The notes: generated by a model from the sequence alone, not told the origin. DNA of 64,000 bases from Xanthomonas populi (GCF_002940065.1 NZ_MDEJ01000002.1:1-64000), one strand, 5' to 3'; counted from the first letter of the stretch, positions 8,670 to 17,216 are shown. Translations and numbers: made by a program.

Positions 8670-9247
8670 TGCAGGGTCTCCGTGTAGGGGGCGCCGCCGG
8701 CCAGGCCGGGCAGCACATTGCGTAATTTGACCCGCGCATGGAACAGCCGGGCTTTAATGGTGCCGACTGGGCACTGCATGATGTCAGCGACTTCTTCAAG
8801 CTTGTGGCCGACGCCATAGACCAGTTCGATCACCATGCGCTGGTCCGGCGAGAGCCGTTGCATGCCCTTGTCGAGCCAGTCGCGCAGCTCGCGGTCGTCG
8901 TTGTCGTCGGCGCTGGGGGCGTGGTCTTCCACCACGGCGGTGTCGTCGATGGCCTCGCCGTCATGCTGGCGCAGGCATTTGAGCCCGCAGCGATAGGCGA
9001 TGCCCATGATCCAGGTCGACACCTGCGAATCGCCGCGGAAGTCGCCTGCTTTTTGCCAGGCGATCCAGAAGCAGTCGTTGATGGCTTCTTCGATGATGTC
9101 CGGGCGCCGGGTCAGCCGCGACAGGAACCGGCACAGCCGGCCGTGGTAGCTGGTGTACATGCTTGCCAGGGCGGCACGATCGCCCGCGGCCATGCGCCGC
9201 AGCAGCACGCGGTCGGTGGCATCACTCAGGGTGTCGGAATCATTCAT
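8666..9247 (-). CDS. ECF-subfamily RNA polymerase sigma factor
   Basis: The protein has region 2 (LCRFLSRLTRRPDIIEEAINDCFWIAW, with core-binding and -10 recognition helices) and region 4 (LSPDQRMVIELVYGVGHKLEEVADIMQCPVGTIKARLFHARVKLRN, helix-turn-helix for the -35), joined by an acidic linker. The ATG at 9247 gives 193 residues. A GTG at 9259 in the same frame is an alternative, but the promoter-like motif at 9275-9305 places transcription near 9270, which leaves a better leader for 9247. The anti-sigma gene overlaps its end. It probably recognises its own upstream motif and five similar ones in this window. Confidence 0.93.
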   Translation of the reverse strand: MNDSDTLSDATDRVLLRRMAAGDRAALASMYTSYHGRLCRFLSRLTRRPDIIEEAINDCFWIAWQKAGDFRGDSQVSTWIMGIAYRCGLKCLRQHDGEAIDDTAVVEDHAPSADDNDDRELRDWLDKGMQRLSPDQRMVIELVYGVGHKLEEVADIMQCPVGTIKARLFHARVKLRNVLPGLAGGAPYTETLQ

Positions 9248-9274
9248 CGAGGCAGGCACGGCAGAAGACGTATG

Positions 9275-9305
9275 TCAGTGCCCGCGCGGGGGCAAAAGGT
9301 TGCGG
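9275..9305 (-). promoter_or_regulatory. Candidate ECF promoter of the sigma operon
   Basis: Reading the minus strand, GCAACC (9303-9298) is followed after exactly 16 bp by GCACTGA (9281-9275). Six sites in the window share this layout. It lies about 30 bp before the sigma-factor ATG, as expected for an autoregulated ECF gene. Confidence 0.65.
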
Positions 9306-9310
9306 GTGGA

Positions 9311-10021
9311 TCAGAACGTGGTGGAGACCGTGCCCAGCCATGGCGTTTCGCCCGGGCCGCCCTGCAGGCGCGGGGTATTGCTGCTGGTGGCGATGCGTTC
9401 CAGTTTCAGCGTCCATCGTGCCCGGCTCCACTTCAGGCCCAATTGCCCGTACTGATAGCGGCCGGACGCGGCGGCGCCGTAGGCCATCGCCGGGAAGCGC
9501 GAACAACCGGCGCCGATCGACAGGCTGACGTCGTTGCGCAGCGGGATACTGGCGGTGACGTCGATGGCCAGATTCCACGGCGACTGATCGGCACGGGGGA
9601 AGTTGAAGGTGGACAGCGACAAGGTGAGCGCGTCGCGGTAGGACCAGGCCAGGCTGGCTTCCTGGCGGTCGAAGGTGCGCGTGGCCTGGTTGGTCGGGTA
9701 GCCGTAATACAGCAGGCTGGCCTGCATCTGCCAACGGTCGTCCAGCATCCAGGCGCGTGCGGCCTGGGCGGTGATGGCCACCGGCTTGCTCAGCGAGGGC
9801 GATTGCAGCGCGACCGAGGTGGAGACCGACCAGCCGGGCGAGGGCAGCCAGTAGCCGGCTGCCTGCAGCGTGAGCGTGTTGGGCGCAATCGAGATGCCGC
9901 GGTCGATCAATTGCGAGGTCAGTGCCACCGCGCCGCCGACATTGTCGGCCATCGCCCCACAGGGGCTGACGACCAGGGCCATCAGCAGGCACTGGCGCAG
10001 CGTGTGATTGCGCCGGCGCAT
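9311..10021 (-). CDS. Exported TorF-like putative porin (Gcw_chp-type beta-barrel)
   Basis: The 236-residue product starts MRRRNHTLRQ, has a signal peptide ending near CGAMADN, then alternating hydrophobic beta-strand-like segments and a C-terminal phenylalanine (GTVSTTF), typical of outer-membrane barrels. The opening strand VALTSQLIDRGISIAP resembles the VALTSDYxxRGxS signature of the proteobacterial Gcw_chp/TorF family. It stands alone between the sigma operon and a cytochrome gene, on the same strand. The role is unknown. The start was chosen for the signal peptide; longer in-frame sequence upstream has no protein-like character. Confidence 0.65.
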   Translation of the reverse strand: MRRRNHTLRQCLLMALVVSPCGAMADNVGGAVALTSQLIDRGISIAPNTLTLQAAGYWLPSPGWSVSTSVALQSPSLSKPVAITAQAARAWMLDDRWQMQASLLYYGYPTNQATRTFDRQEASLAWSYRDALTLSLSTFNFPRADQSPWNLAIDVTASIPLRNDVSLSIGAGCSRFPAMAYGAAASGRYQYGQLGLKWSRARWTLKLERIATSSNTPRLQGGPGETPWLGTVSTTF

Positions 10022-10360
10022 GTGCGGGCACGGACAACGCGCGTTGGCGCTGGGCGCTGTGCACTGCCGCCTCGGTAAGCCCGGCATGTCCCACGACTGC
10101 CCGCCGCAGGCGTAGTTGCCTGTCGTGCGGAGCGGAACCGAACTGGCGGGCGGACCAGGGGGCAACGGATGAGCGTCTACGGTGAGCGGGGGCGCAATAG
10201 TGCCTGATGCGTCGGGCAGACCGCTGCGAGCACGACGGTTCCGTTCATATACGCGAAAGAATCGCGGCTGGCAATGCGGCCTATGCGATCCCCCGGAGGG
10301 GTGGGGCAATGCGCTCCGGATGCCGGCCGGCAGCGTGACTGCCGGCCGGCCAGGCAACAA
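10022..10360. other. Non-coding spacer upstream of the porin-like gene
   Basis: No credible gene was found. The left part should hold the promoter of the porin-like gene. On the minus strand I see GGAACC near 10240, but no partner block at the 16-bp spacing used elsewhere. The right end carries a strong hairpin downstream of the cytochrome gene (10322-10350). Confidence 0.5.
10322..10350 (-). terminator. Hairpin downstream of the cytochrome c gene
   Basis: GCCGGCCGGCAG (10322-10333) and CTGCCGGCCGGC (10339-10350) form a perfect 12-bp stem with a 5-nt loop, 10 bp past the cytochrome c stop codon. No T-run follows on the minus strand, so it may act as an mRNA 3'-end stabiliser as well as, or rather than, an intrinsic terminator. 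Confidence 0.6.
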
Positions 10361-10750
10361 TCAGTGCAGGGTATTGAGGTAGGCGATCAGCGCGTCGAGT
10401 TCTTTCTGATCCTCCAGGCCTTCGTACTTCATCTTTGTACCCGGCAAGGCCTTGGACGAGGACTGCGACAGATAGGTCTTGAGCTGGGCAGGCGTCCACT
10501 GCCACTTGCTGCCCTTGAGCGCATCGGAGTAATTGCTGTAGTCCGCCAGGCTGGCGGCCGGTCGCCCGGCCACGCCGAACATGGACGGGCCTTTCTTGTT
10601 TTTGCCCTGAGCGGCGCTGTGGCATTCGGCGCATTCGGTCATGAAAACGCCTTTGCCGTCGGCTGCGCGCGCGGGTGAAGCAAACAGTGCGCCGGCCAGC
10701 AGCAGGCCGGCGATCGGTGCGCACAACACGGTGTTGTGGAGTGACTTCAT
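10361..10750 (-). CDS. Exported class I c-type cytochrome
   Basis: This 129-residue protein has a signal peptide ending near ASPARAA, a haem-attachment site CAECH (Cys40, Cys43, His44) and a likely axial Met107 in GTKMKY, so it should be a soluble periplasmic monohaem electron carrier of the mitochondrial-type class I fold. It is last in an operon with a CXXCH-bearing barrel protein and a cytochrome b561. This suggests electron transfer from b561 in the inner membrane to the periplasm. The ccm genes needed for its haem attachment lie a few kb away on the same strand. Confidence 0.9.
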   Translation of the reverse strand: MKSLHNTVLCAPIAGLLLAGALFASPARAADGKGVFMTECAECHSAAQGKNKKGPSMFGVAGRPAASLADYSNYSDALKGSKWQWTPAQLKTYLSQSSSKALPGTKMKYEGLEDQKELDALIAYLNTLH

Positions 10751-10773
10751 GGGGGTCCTTACACGTGCGGGAA

Positions 10774-12126
10774 TCAGAACGAGACATTGACCGACAGCGC
10801 GAAGCTGTCGAGATCGCGCGGGTTGGTGATCGGATTGCCGCCACCGAATACGTTGGTGGTGCTGCCGTTGAACTTGTCGAAGCGGAACCAGGTGGCCGCG
10901 AAACGCACGTTGGCGTTGGTGGTGTAGGTGCCTTCCTTACCGAACGGAGTCCAGTACAGCAGAATCAGATTGGCGGTGGTGTCGGGGATGCCATAGGGCT
11001 GATAGCGCGCCACATCGAACGAGCCGCTGTTGATCAAGTGCGCGGCGAGCACGCCATAGGTCTGCTTGAACGCGTAGTTCATGCTGATGTTTTGATCGCG
11101 CACACTGCCGCGGTCGCGCGGGGACATGCTCGGGTCGGTCGGCAGCAGCGGGCTGCCGTATTTGCGGCGCTCGTAGATGTTGACGTAGGCCAGCGACAGC
11201 ACGTGTTCGCGGGTGCCCAGGAACTGATAGGTCAGGTCATAGCCAAGATCGGTGAAGTCATCGCTCGGGCCGCCGGTGCGCAGGCGTTGGCGACGGGTGG
11301 TCATCGCGGTCAGGCCGGCCGAGAAGAACTGCCGCTTCATGTCCTTCATATAGGCAAAGCGCGCATAGCCGGTGTCGCTGAGCTTGCCCGGGTCGCCGTT
11401 GGGATTCCAGCCCAGGTGGTCTTGCGCGTCCGTTGACAGTGCGCTGTAGCTGCCGACTTCGCCGTACCAATTACGGTCGAACAAGCCGTACACGCTGGCA
11501 CCGATCACGCGGTTGGACAGCGCCGACGAACTCAACATGCTGGCCGAACCGGCATTGGAGACTGGGCTCAGGGTCGATGCATTCGGTAGCACGTGGATCG
11601 GATCGGACACGCCGGGGTTGTTGTTGACGCTGACGCCGACCATGGCATCCTTGCCGGCAAGCTGGAACGGCTTGCTGACAAAACGCAGATCGACATCGTC
11701 CAGCTGGGTGTTGAAGGTGTCGTTGCCGCCGTTGTTGGAGCGGATCTTGGAGTAACCGCCGATGTGGTCGTTGACCCGGCCGGCCAGATACAGGTCGCCT
11801 TCGTTGACGCGTGCGCTGCTGTCGCCGCGGCTGGGATTGCTCCGCGTCCAGGTGACCTGGCCGGAAACCGGAATCTTGGTGCCGTTGCCATCGGTATCGG
11901 TGAAGCCGCCGAGTTTGAAGCGCATGCCATATGGCGTGAGCGAGGGGCCGTAGGAGCCGATATGGCAATTCGCGCACGACGAGCCGGTCTGGCGCGCGAA
12001 CGAGGGAATCGCCTGCGCCTGTGTGCTAGCCAACAGCAACAACGGGCCGGACACGCACAACAAAGACGTCAGGGAGGCAGTACGCGTGGCAGCGGTGCGA
12101 CGCGGGGCGGGCTGGGGAGTGAGCAT
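10774..12126 (-). CDS. Exported beta-barrel-like protein with an N-terminal monohaem (CXXCH) site
   Basis: The 450-residue protein has a long signal peptide (ending ASTQAQA) and then one CXXCH haem motif (SCANCH, Cys51, Cys54, His55) in IPSFARQTGSSCANCHIG. The remaining roughly 390 residues are rich in alternating aromatic strands and end in FALSVNVSF, consistent with an outer-membrane barrel. Such proteins occur beside periplasmic cytochromes and may carry electrons to or across the outer membrane. The ATG at 12126 has AAGGA about 6 bp upstream. An earlier ATG at 12201 overlaps the b561 stop and is possible but would lengthen the signal region. Confidence 0.8.
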   Translation of the reverse strand: MLTPQPAPRRTAATRTASLTSLLCVSGPLLLLASTQAQAIPSFARQTGSSCANCHIGSYGPSLTPYGMRFKLGGFTDTDGNGTKIPVSGQVTWTRSNPSRGDSSARVNEGDLYLAGRVNDHIGGYSKIRSNNGGNDTFNTQLDDVDLRFVSKPFQLAGKDAMVGVSVNNNPGVSDPIHVLPNASTLSPVSNAGSASMLSSSALSNRVIGASVYGLFDRNWYGEVGSYSALSTDAQDHLGWNPNGDPGKLSDTGYARFAYMKDMKRQFFSAGLTAMTTRRQRLRTGGPSDDFTDLGYDLTYQFLGTREHVLSLAYVNIYERRKYGSPLLPTDPSMSPRDRGSVRDQNISMNYAFKQTYGVLAAHLINSGSFDVARYQPYGIPDTTANLILLYWTPFGKEGTYTTNANVRFAATWFRFDKFNGSTTNVFGGGNPITNPRDLDSFALSVNVSF

Positions 12127-12197
12127 GGAAAGTCCTTGTTCGACGGTGCGGGGTTCGGTGCTGCGGGAGCGGGGGAGGGCTGGCAACTCGGGGGAAT

Positions 12198-12812
12198 TCA
12201 TCGGTTTTTTCTCGGCAGCACGCGATGCAGAACGCCGTCGCGTAGCACCAGGTGATGCCAAAGGGCAGCGCCGATATGCAGGATCACCAAGGCCAGCAAG
12301 ACCCAAGCGGCATTCAAGTGCCAGGTGCTCAGGGTGTCGGCCAGATCTTCGTCCGGCGCGACCAGATTCGGCAGCGTCAATCCGAACAGGTACACCGGTT
12401 TGCCGTAAGCGTTGCTCAGCGACCAGCCGATCAGCGGCAACGCCACCATCAAGCCGTACAACGCGACATGGGTGGCGCCTGCAGCCAGCCGCATCAGCAG
12501 CGGCGACGGCGGGCCAGGCGGCAAGTTGCGCAGGCGGATGCGCAAGCCCACGCGCAGGACGAAGAGAAAGAGCACCATCAACCCGAAGTGGCGATGGCCT
12601 TCCATCAGCCATTGACGCAATGCGCGCCCTTCCAGTTCGGCGCGTAGCAGAATGAGTGTGGCGGCCATTGCCAGGCACAGCACCGTCAGCCAGTGCAGCA
12701 CGCGCATCGATTTGGGAAGTGGAACCACCTGCGCAACCAGTGGCGCCTGTTGCGGCAGCGCGGTGGCGCTGTCGGTGGCGGCGGTGTCGGGCGCCTGGGG
12801 GGATGAACGCAT
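12198..12812 (-). CDS. Cytochrome b561-family di-haem membrane protein
   Basis: This 204-residue protein has four membrane helices and conserved histidines placed for two b haems (VLHWLTVLCLAMAATLIL, EGHRHFGLMVLFLF, THVALYGLMVALPLIGW and WHLNAAWVLLALVILHIGAALWHH). Family members are quinol- or superoxide-oxidising b-type cytochromes of the inner membrane. It is first in an operon with two c-type haem proteins, so it probably feeds electrons to them. The ATG at 12812 is preceded by GGAG at a rather long spacing. A candidate ECF-type promoter lies 108 bp upstream. Confidence 0.87.
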   Translation of the reverse strand: MRSSPQAPDTAATDSATALPQQAPLVAQVVPLPKSMRVLHWLTVLCLAMAATLILLRAELEGRALRQWLMEGHRHFGLMVLFLFVLRVGLRIRLRNLPPGPPSPLLMRLAAGATHVALYGLMVALPLIGWSLSNAYGKPVYLFGLTLPNLVAPDEDLADTLSTWHLNAAWVLLALVILHIGAALWHHLVLRDGVLHRVLPRKNR

Positions 12813-12919
12813 TTGGTCGGTGTGCTCCGGTGCTGGTCGTTGGTTCTGGCAGTGCGCGGTGCGCTGCCAGGCCTGGCTCCCCACGCCGGCCAATCTGCGG
12901 CCAGGTGAGCGTGCACCGA

Positions 12920-12949
12920 TATGTGCGGCGATGTCGGTAAAAGGTTGCA
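12920..12949 (-). promoter_or_regulatory. Candidate ECF promoter of the b561/cytochrome operon
   Basis: On the minus strand TGCAACC (12949-12943) is followed after 16 bp by GCACATA (12926-12920). It shares CGATGCAACCTTT with the motif before the HprK-like gene. Confidence 0.6.
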
Positions 12950-13048
12950 TCGCCCTGTGGGCTTTGCGCTGCAATTGAGTGCGCATCTACGTCTGGCGTG
13001 CATGCAACTGCGCTTGTGCGCACATCGATTCGCAGCGCTGTGAGGTGG

Positions 13049-13078
13049 TGCAACCTTTCGCGCATCCCGGTGCACTCA
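13049..13078 (+). promoter_or_regulatory. Candidate ECF promoter of the polysaccharide operon
   Basis: TGCAACC (13049-13055) is followed after 16 bp by GCACTCA (13072-13078), 43 bp before the first gene of the operon. It is divergent from the motif at 12920-12949. The 309-bp spacer 12813-13121 holds these two sites and no gene. Confidence 0.62.
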
Positions 13079-13121
13079 GGCATGTCGCACTACGTGCAGT
13101 CAGCGGTTACGCCCCCGAATC

Positions 13122-13559
13122 ATGGCCATCGAACGCATCCAGTTGCACACCCACGGTGACGATCGCGGTCTGCTCATCTCGTTGGAGCAGCAGCGCAATG
13201 TGCCGTTCGAAATACGTCGCGTGTATTACCTGTTCGGCACCCGAGATGGCGTGCATCGCGGCCAGCATGCGCATCGCCAGCTTAATCAGCTCGCTGTCGC
13301 CCTGCATGGCTCGGTGACGATTCTGCTGGACAAAGGCGACGGCAATAGCCAGGAGGAAGTGGTGCTGGACGACCCCTCGCAAGGCCTGCTGCTCGGCCGC
13401 ATGGTGTGGCGCGATCTGTATCGCTTCAGCCCCGACTGCGTGTTGATGGTGCTGGCCGACCAGTTCTACGACCCGGCCGATTACATTCTGGATTACGACG
13501 AATTTGTGAGCGAAGTGCGCGGCGAACGTCGCCTCGACGCATACAGGCTGGAAGCATGA
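13122..13559 (+). CDS. dTDP-4-keto-6-deoxyglucose 3,4-ketoisomerase, FdtA/QdtA/WxcM-C-like
   Basis: This 145-residue cupin converts dTDP-4-keto-6-deoxyglucose to a 3-keto sugar, the first committed step to dTDP-3-amino-3,6-dideoxyhexoses (Fuc3N or Qui3N). Visible family features are RGLLISLEQQRNVPFEIRR, the motif HRGQHAHRQLNQ (His49 and His51 at the active site) and SVTILLDKG. In the Xanthomonas WxcM protein this domain is fused to an acetyltransferase. Here the next gene is a separate acetyltransferase, overlapping by ATGA. It opens a nine-gene surface-glycan operon. Confidence 0.88.
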   Translation: MAIERIQLHTHGDDRGLLISLEQQRNVPFEIRRVYYLFGTRDGVHRGQHAHRQLNQLAVALHGSVTILLDKGDGNSQEEVVLDDPSQGLLLGRMVWRDLYRFSPDCVLMVLADQFYDPADYILDYDEFVSEVRGERRLDAYRLEA

Positions 13560-14227
13560 GCACGCATAAGCCATTGGTGATCATCGGGGACGGCGAGTTT
13601 GCGCAGGTCGCCTGCGAGTATTTCCAGCATGACAGCGATTACAGCGTTGTCGCCTTCAGTGTGGAGCGCGACTTCCTGCTGCAGCCCACGCTGGCCGAGC
13701 TGCCGGTGGTGGCCTTCGAAGAACTCGAACAGCGCTATCCGCCCGAGCAGTACGAGGTCTTCGTGGCGATTCCAGCCACGCAGCTCAACCGCCTGCGTAC
13801 GCGTTTTTTTGACGATGTGGTGCGCCGCGGTTATCGCTGCGCCAGTTATGTCAGCTCGCGCGCGTTCGTCTGGCGAAATGCGCAGATCGGCGTCAACTGT
13901 TTCATCTTCGAAGGCAACGTCATCCAGCCGTTCACCCGCATCGGCGACAACTGCATCCTGTGGAGCGGCAACCATATCGGCCACCGCACCGTGGTGCAGG
14001 ACAACGTGTTCATCGCTTCGCATGCGGTGATTTCCGGCTATTGCGAGATCGGGCGCGGCAGCTTCATCGGGGTCAATGCCACGCTCAGCGACAAGGTGCT
14101 CATTGCCGCAGACAACATCATTGGCGCCGGCGCGTTGGTCACCCGGCATACCGAAGCGCAGCGCGTGTATGTGGGCTCGCCAGCGCGTGCGGTAGCGGGC
14201 AGGTCCAGCTTCGACGTGGAGCTCTAA
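13556..14227 (+). CDS. Sugar O/N-acetyltransferase, NeuD-type left-handed beta-helix
   Basis: The 223-residue protein has an N-terminal nucleotide-binding-like fold (LVIIGDGEFAQVACEYF) and a hexapeptide-repeat C-terminal half (NAQIGVNCFIFEGNVIQPF, then IGHRTVVQDNVFIASHAVIS), the plan of NeuD/PglD acetyltransferases. It probably acetylates the amino group of the dTDP-3-amino sugar made by the neighbouring isomerase and aminotransferase. The histidine in NHIGH is a candidate catalytic base. The start is fixed by ATGA overlap with the previous gene. Its low similarity to FdtC makes the exact acceptor uncertain. Confidence 0.8.
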   Translation: MSTHKPLVIIGDGEFAQVACEYFQHDSDYSVVAFSVERDFLLQPTLAELPVVAFEELEQRYPPEQYEVFVAIPATQLNRLRTRFFDDVVRRGYRCASYVSSRAFVWRNAQIGVNCFIFEGNVIQPFTRIGDNCILWSGNHIGHRTVVQDNVFIASHAVISGYCEIGRGSFIGVNATLSDKVLIAADNIIGAGALVTRHTEAQRVYVGSPARAVAGRSSFDVEL

Positions 14228-14231
14228 CGGC

Positions 14232-15185
14232 ATGTTTGCCTGGACCAAGCGGGGCCTGGTGTTCGATGTCGCGCGCGATGGTGTAGGCGGCTGGATGCAG
14301 CATGCCGCACTGACGCCGACGCCGCACCGCTTGTCTGCGCAGGTGCTGCGCGTCTATGCGTGTTTTCGCGATGCACAGGGCGTGAGCCGGATCGGCTATG
14401 TGGACGTGCGCGCCGATGCGCCGACCCAGATCGTGCGTGTCAGCGAGCAGCCGGTGCTGGAGATCGGCCGCGATGGGTGCTTCGACGATAACGGCATGAT
14501 TCTGGGCGATGTCGTGGCCGGGCCGGATGGCTTGTACATGTTCTATGTCGGCTTTCAGCGTGTGGCCAAGGCCAAGTTCCTTGCTTTCACCGGGCTTGCG
14601 GTATCCAGCGATGGTGGCGACAGTTTTCAGCGCCGGCAGGACACGCCGCTGCTGGATCGCGCCCCCGGCCGCAGCACGATTGCCGCGGTGCATTCGGCCC
14701 GCTATGAAGATGGCCGTTGGCGATTGTGGTACGCGGTGGGCGACGATTGGGAAATCATCGACGGCCAGCCGTATCCGCGTTATCACATCCGTTACGCGGA
14801 AACCGACGATCTGCGCAGCATCCCCACCGATGACGTGGTGTGCCTACGTCCGCGCGATGACGAATACCGCATCGGGCGTCCGCGCGTGTATCGCCTGGGC
14901 GATCGCTATCTGATGTATTTCACCCGCGGCGATACGCATGGTGGTTACTTCCCAGGCATTGCATTCAGTGGCGATGGTGTGCAGTGGGAGCGCGATGACA
15001 GTCAGTTGGGGCTGCAGCTGTCCGAACACGGTTGGGATGCGCAGACGCTGTGCTACCCGGCGTTGATCCAGCAGCATGATCGCGTGTTGATGTTCTACAA
15101 CGGCAATGCGATGGGGCAGGCCGGCTTTGGCCTGGCCGACGCCGCGCTGCCGGTGGACCTGCACGGGCGCCATGTTTTCGGTTAG
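14232..15185 (+). CDS. Five-bladed beta-propeller protein, glycosidase-like (GH43/GH32 fold)
   Basis: The 317-residue protein lacks a signal peptide and has repeated blades such as DGLYMFYVGFQ, DGRWRLWYAVGDDW, GDRYLMYFTRGDTHGGYF and DRVLMFYNGNAMGQAGFG, typical of furanosidase-type five-bladed propellers. Acidic residues in FDDNGMILGD could be catalytic, but I cannot assign a substrate. Such propellers occur inside O-antigen clusters, where they may transfer or trim glycosyl residues in the cytoplasm. It lies 4 bp after the acetyltransferase and overlaps the next gene by 14 bp. Confidence 0.7.
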   Translation: MFAWTKRGLVFDVARDGVGGWMQHAALTPTPHRLSAQVLRVYACFRDAQGVSRIGYVDVRADAPTQIVRVSEQPVLEIGRDGCFDDNGMILGDVVAGPDGLYMFYVGFQRVAKAKFLAFTGLAVSSDGGDSFQRRQDTPLLDRAPGRSTIAAVHSARYEDGRWRLWYAVGDDWEIIDGQPYPRYHIRYAETDDLRSIPTDDVVCLRPRDDEYRIGRPRVYRLGDRYLMYFTRGDTHGGYFPGIAFSGDGVQWERDDSQLGLQLSEHGWDAQTLCYPALIQQHDRVLMFYNGNAMGQAGFGLADAALPVDLHGRHVFG

Positions 15186-16104
15186 GCCGTATGTTGCTAG
15201 CGATGCGCCTGCGTGGGACGCGTTGGTGGCGTCCTCGCGCAATGGCAACCTGTTGCATCGGCGTGGCTATATGGACTATCACGCCGACCGCTTCGTGGAT
15301 GCGTCGTTGTTGGTCGAGCGCGGTGGCGAGGTGGTGGCGGTGTTCCCGGCAAGCGTGCAAGGCGATTGCGTCAGCAGCCATGCCGGCCTGACTTATGCAG
15401 GGTTGCTGTCGTCGATGGCATTGCGCGCTGGCGCCACCTTGCAGGTGTTTGAACAGATTGCTGCGCACTATCGCGCAAGTGATGTGCGCGAGATCGTGTA
15501 CAAGCCGGTGCCGCACGTGTTTCACGCGTATCCGGCCGAAGAAGATCTGTATGCCTTGCATCGCTTGGGTGCGCAGCTGTACCGGCGCGACCTGTCATCG
15601 GTGATCGCGCTGCGCGAGCCGTTCGCGTTCAGTGCCGAGCGTCGGCGTTCGCTGGTCAAGGCGCGCAAAGCCGGTGTGCAGATCCAGCTCGGCACGCAGC
15701 TCGATGCCTTTCATGCCTTGCTGACCCAGGTGCTGCAACGGCACGGTGTGGCGCCAACCCATCGGCTGGACGAGCTGCAACTGCTGCAAGGCCGGTTTCC
15801 TCAGCAAATTGTGCTGCATGAAGCGCGCGCGCAGGGTCAGCTAGTGGCCGCAGCACTGGTGTTGGATTTCGGTCGCAGCGTGCACACCCAGTACCTGGCG
15901 GTGTCCGAGCAGGGTCGCCAGTTGGATGCACTGAGCTTGCTGCTGGCCGAGCTGATCACGCAGGTGTATGCGCAGCGCCATTACTTCAGCTTCGGCATCT
16001 CCACCGAGGAGGGCGGGCAGGTGCTCAATGATGGGCTGGTCGAACAAAAGGAGCGCTTCGGCGCGCGTGCCGTGGTGCAGGATTTCTATCGGTGGACCTT
16101 GTAA
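15172..16104 (+). CDS. GNAT/FemAB-like acyl- or aminoacyl-transferase
   Basis: The 310-residue product looks like a FemAB-type double-GNAT protein. It has an N-terminal [20 protein letters not shown], a middle region with [13 protein letters not shown]-like basic helix (here [12 protein letters not shown]), and a second GNAT core with [22 protein letters not shown] and [13 protein letters not shown]. Relatives in glycan clusters attach acyl or amino-acid groups to sugars. The ATG at 15172 lies within the end of the propeller gene (14-bp overlap), and its stop overlaps the next start (TAATG). The acyl donor and acceptor are unknown. Confidence 0.72.
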   Translation: MFSVRPYVASDAPAWDALVASSRNGNLLHRRGYMDYHADRFVDASLLVERGGEVVAVFPASVQGDCVSSHAGLTYAGLLSSMALRAGATLQVFEQIAAHYRASDVREIVYKPVPHVFHAYPAEEDLYALHRLGAQLYRRDLSSVIALREPFAFSAERRRSLVKARKAGVQIQLGTQLDAFHALLTQVLQRHGVAPTHRLDELQLLQGRFPQQIVLHEARAQGQLVAAALVLDFGRSVHTQYLAVSEQGRQLDALSLLLAELITQVYAQRHYFSFGISTEEGGQVLNDGLVEQKERFGARAVVQDFYRWTL

Positions 16105-17216
16105 TGGATGTGCCGTTTCTGGATTTGCGTGCAGTCAATGCGCGCTACGCGGATGAATTGAAAGTTGCTGCCGCGCGCGTGATCGATACCGGCTGGTATG
16201 TGCTCGGGCAGGAGCTGGCTGCATTCGAAGAAGAATTCGCCAGCTACTGCGGCGCCGCGCATGCAGTGGGTGTGGGGAATGGACTGGATGCGTTGTCGCT
16301 GATCCTGCGCGGCTATCGCGAGCTGGGCGTGCTGCGCGAGGGCGACGAGATCATCGTGCCCGCCAACACCTTCATTGCGAGCTTTCTGGCAATCAGCCAG
16401 AACCAGTTGGTGCTGGTGCCGGTGGAGCCGGATCCGCTGACCTTCAACATGGACCCGGTCAGTGTGGAGAAGGCGATCGGGCCACGCACGCGCGCCATCA
16501 TGGCAGTGCATCTGTACGGGCAGCTGGCCGACATGGCCGCATTGCAAACGCTTGCCCACCGCTACGGGCTGCTGCTGATCGAAGATGCGGCGCAAGCGCA
16601 TGGCGCACGTGCACATGGGCGACGTGCCGGTGCCTTCGGCGATGCGGCGGCGTTTAGTTTCTTTCCGACCAAGAACCTGGGCGCACTGGGCGACGGCGGT
16701 GCGGTGGTGACCTCGGATCCGCGCCTGGCCGAGCGTGTTCGCGCGCTGCGCAATTATGGCTCGGAAGTGAAATATCACCACACCTGCCAGGGCGTGAATT
16801 CGCGGCTGGACGAAATGCAAGCCGCGTTCTTGCGGGTCAAGCTGCGCTATCTGGAGGGCGAGATCGCGCGTCGGCGTGCGGTGGCGCAGCGCTATCTGCA
16901 GGGCATCGAGCGTCCGCTGATCACGCTGCCCACTGTGATCTCTGAGGAGCAGCATGTCTGGCATCTGTTCGTGGTGCGCAGCCCGCAGCGCGATGCCTTG
17001 CAGGCCCATTTGCTGCGGCTGGGCATCCACACCCAGATCCATTACCCGGTACCGCCACATCGGCAGCCGGCATACACCCCATTGGGCGATGCCTGCCTGC
17101 CAGTGAGCGAGCGGTTGCATCGCGAAGTGCTGAGTCTGCCGATGGGTCCCGCACTGGACGACGCGTCGGTGGAGCGCGTGATTGCCGCATGCCAAATGTT
17201 CGGCACCACTGCATGA
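16104..17216 (+). CDS. DegT/DnrJ/EryC1 sugar aminotransferase, FdtB/QdtB-like
   Basis: This 370-residue PLP enzyme should transaminate the 3-keto sugar made by the isomerase to a dTDP-3-amino-3,6-dideoxyhexose. Lys190 in [15 protein letters not shown] is the PLP-binding lysine, Asp161 in [13 protein letters not shown] contacts the pyridine nitrogen, and [11 protein letters not shown] and PANTFIAS are family blocks. The opening [15 protein letters not shown] is typical of FdtB-type enzymes. The start codon overlaps the previous stop (TAATG). Its product would go to the acetyltransferase at 13556. Confidence 0.9.
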   Translation: MDVPFLDLRAVNARYADELKVAAARVIDTGWYVLGQELAAFEEEFASYCGAAHAVGVGNGLDALSLILRGYRELGVLREGDEIIVPANTFIASFLAISQNQLVLVPVEPDPLTFNMDPVSVEKAIGPRTRAIMAVHLYGQLADMAALQTLAHRYGLLLIEDAAQAHGARAHGRRAGAFGDAAAFSFFPTKNLGALGDGGAVVTSDPRLAERVRALRNYGSEVKYHHTCQGVNSRLDEMQAAFLRVKLRYLEGEIARRRAVAQRYLQGIERPLITLPTVISEEQHVWHLFVVRSPQRDALQAHLLRLGIHTQIHYPVPPHRQPAYTPLGDACLPVSERLHREVLSLPMGPALDDASVERVIAACQMFGTTA

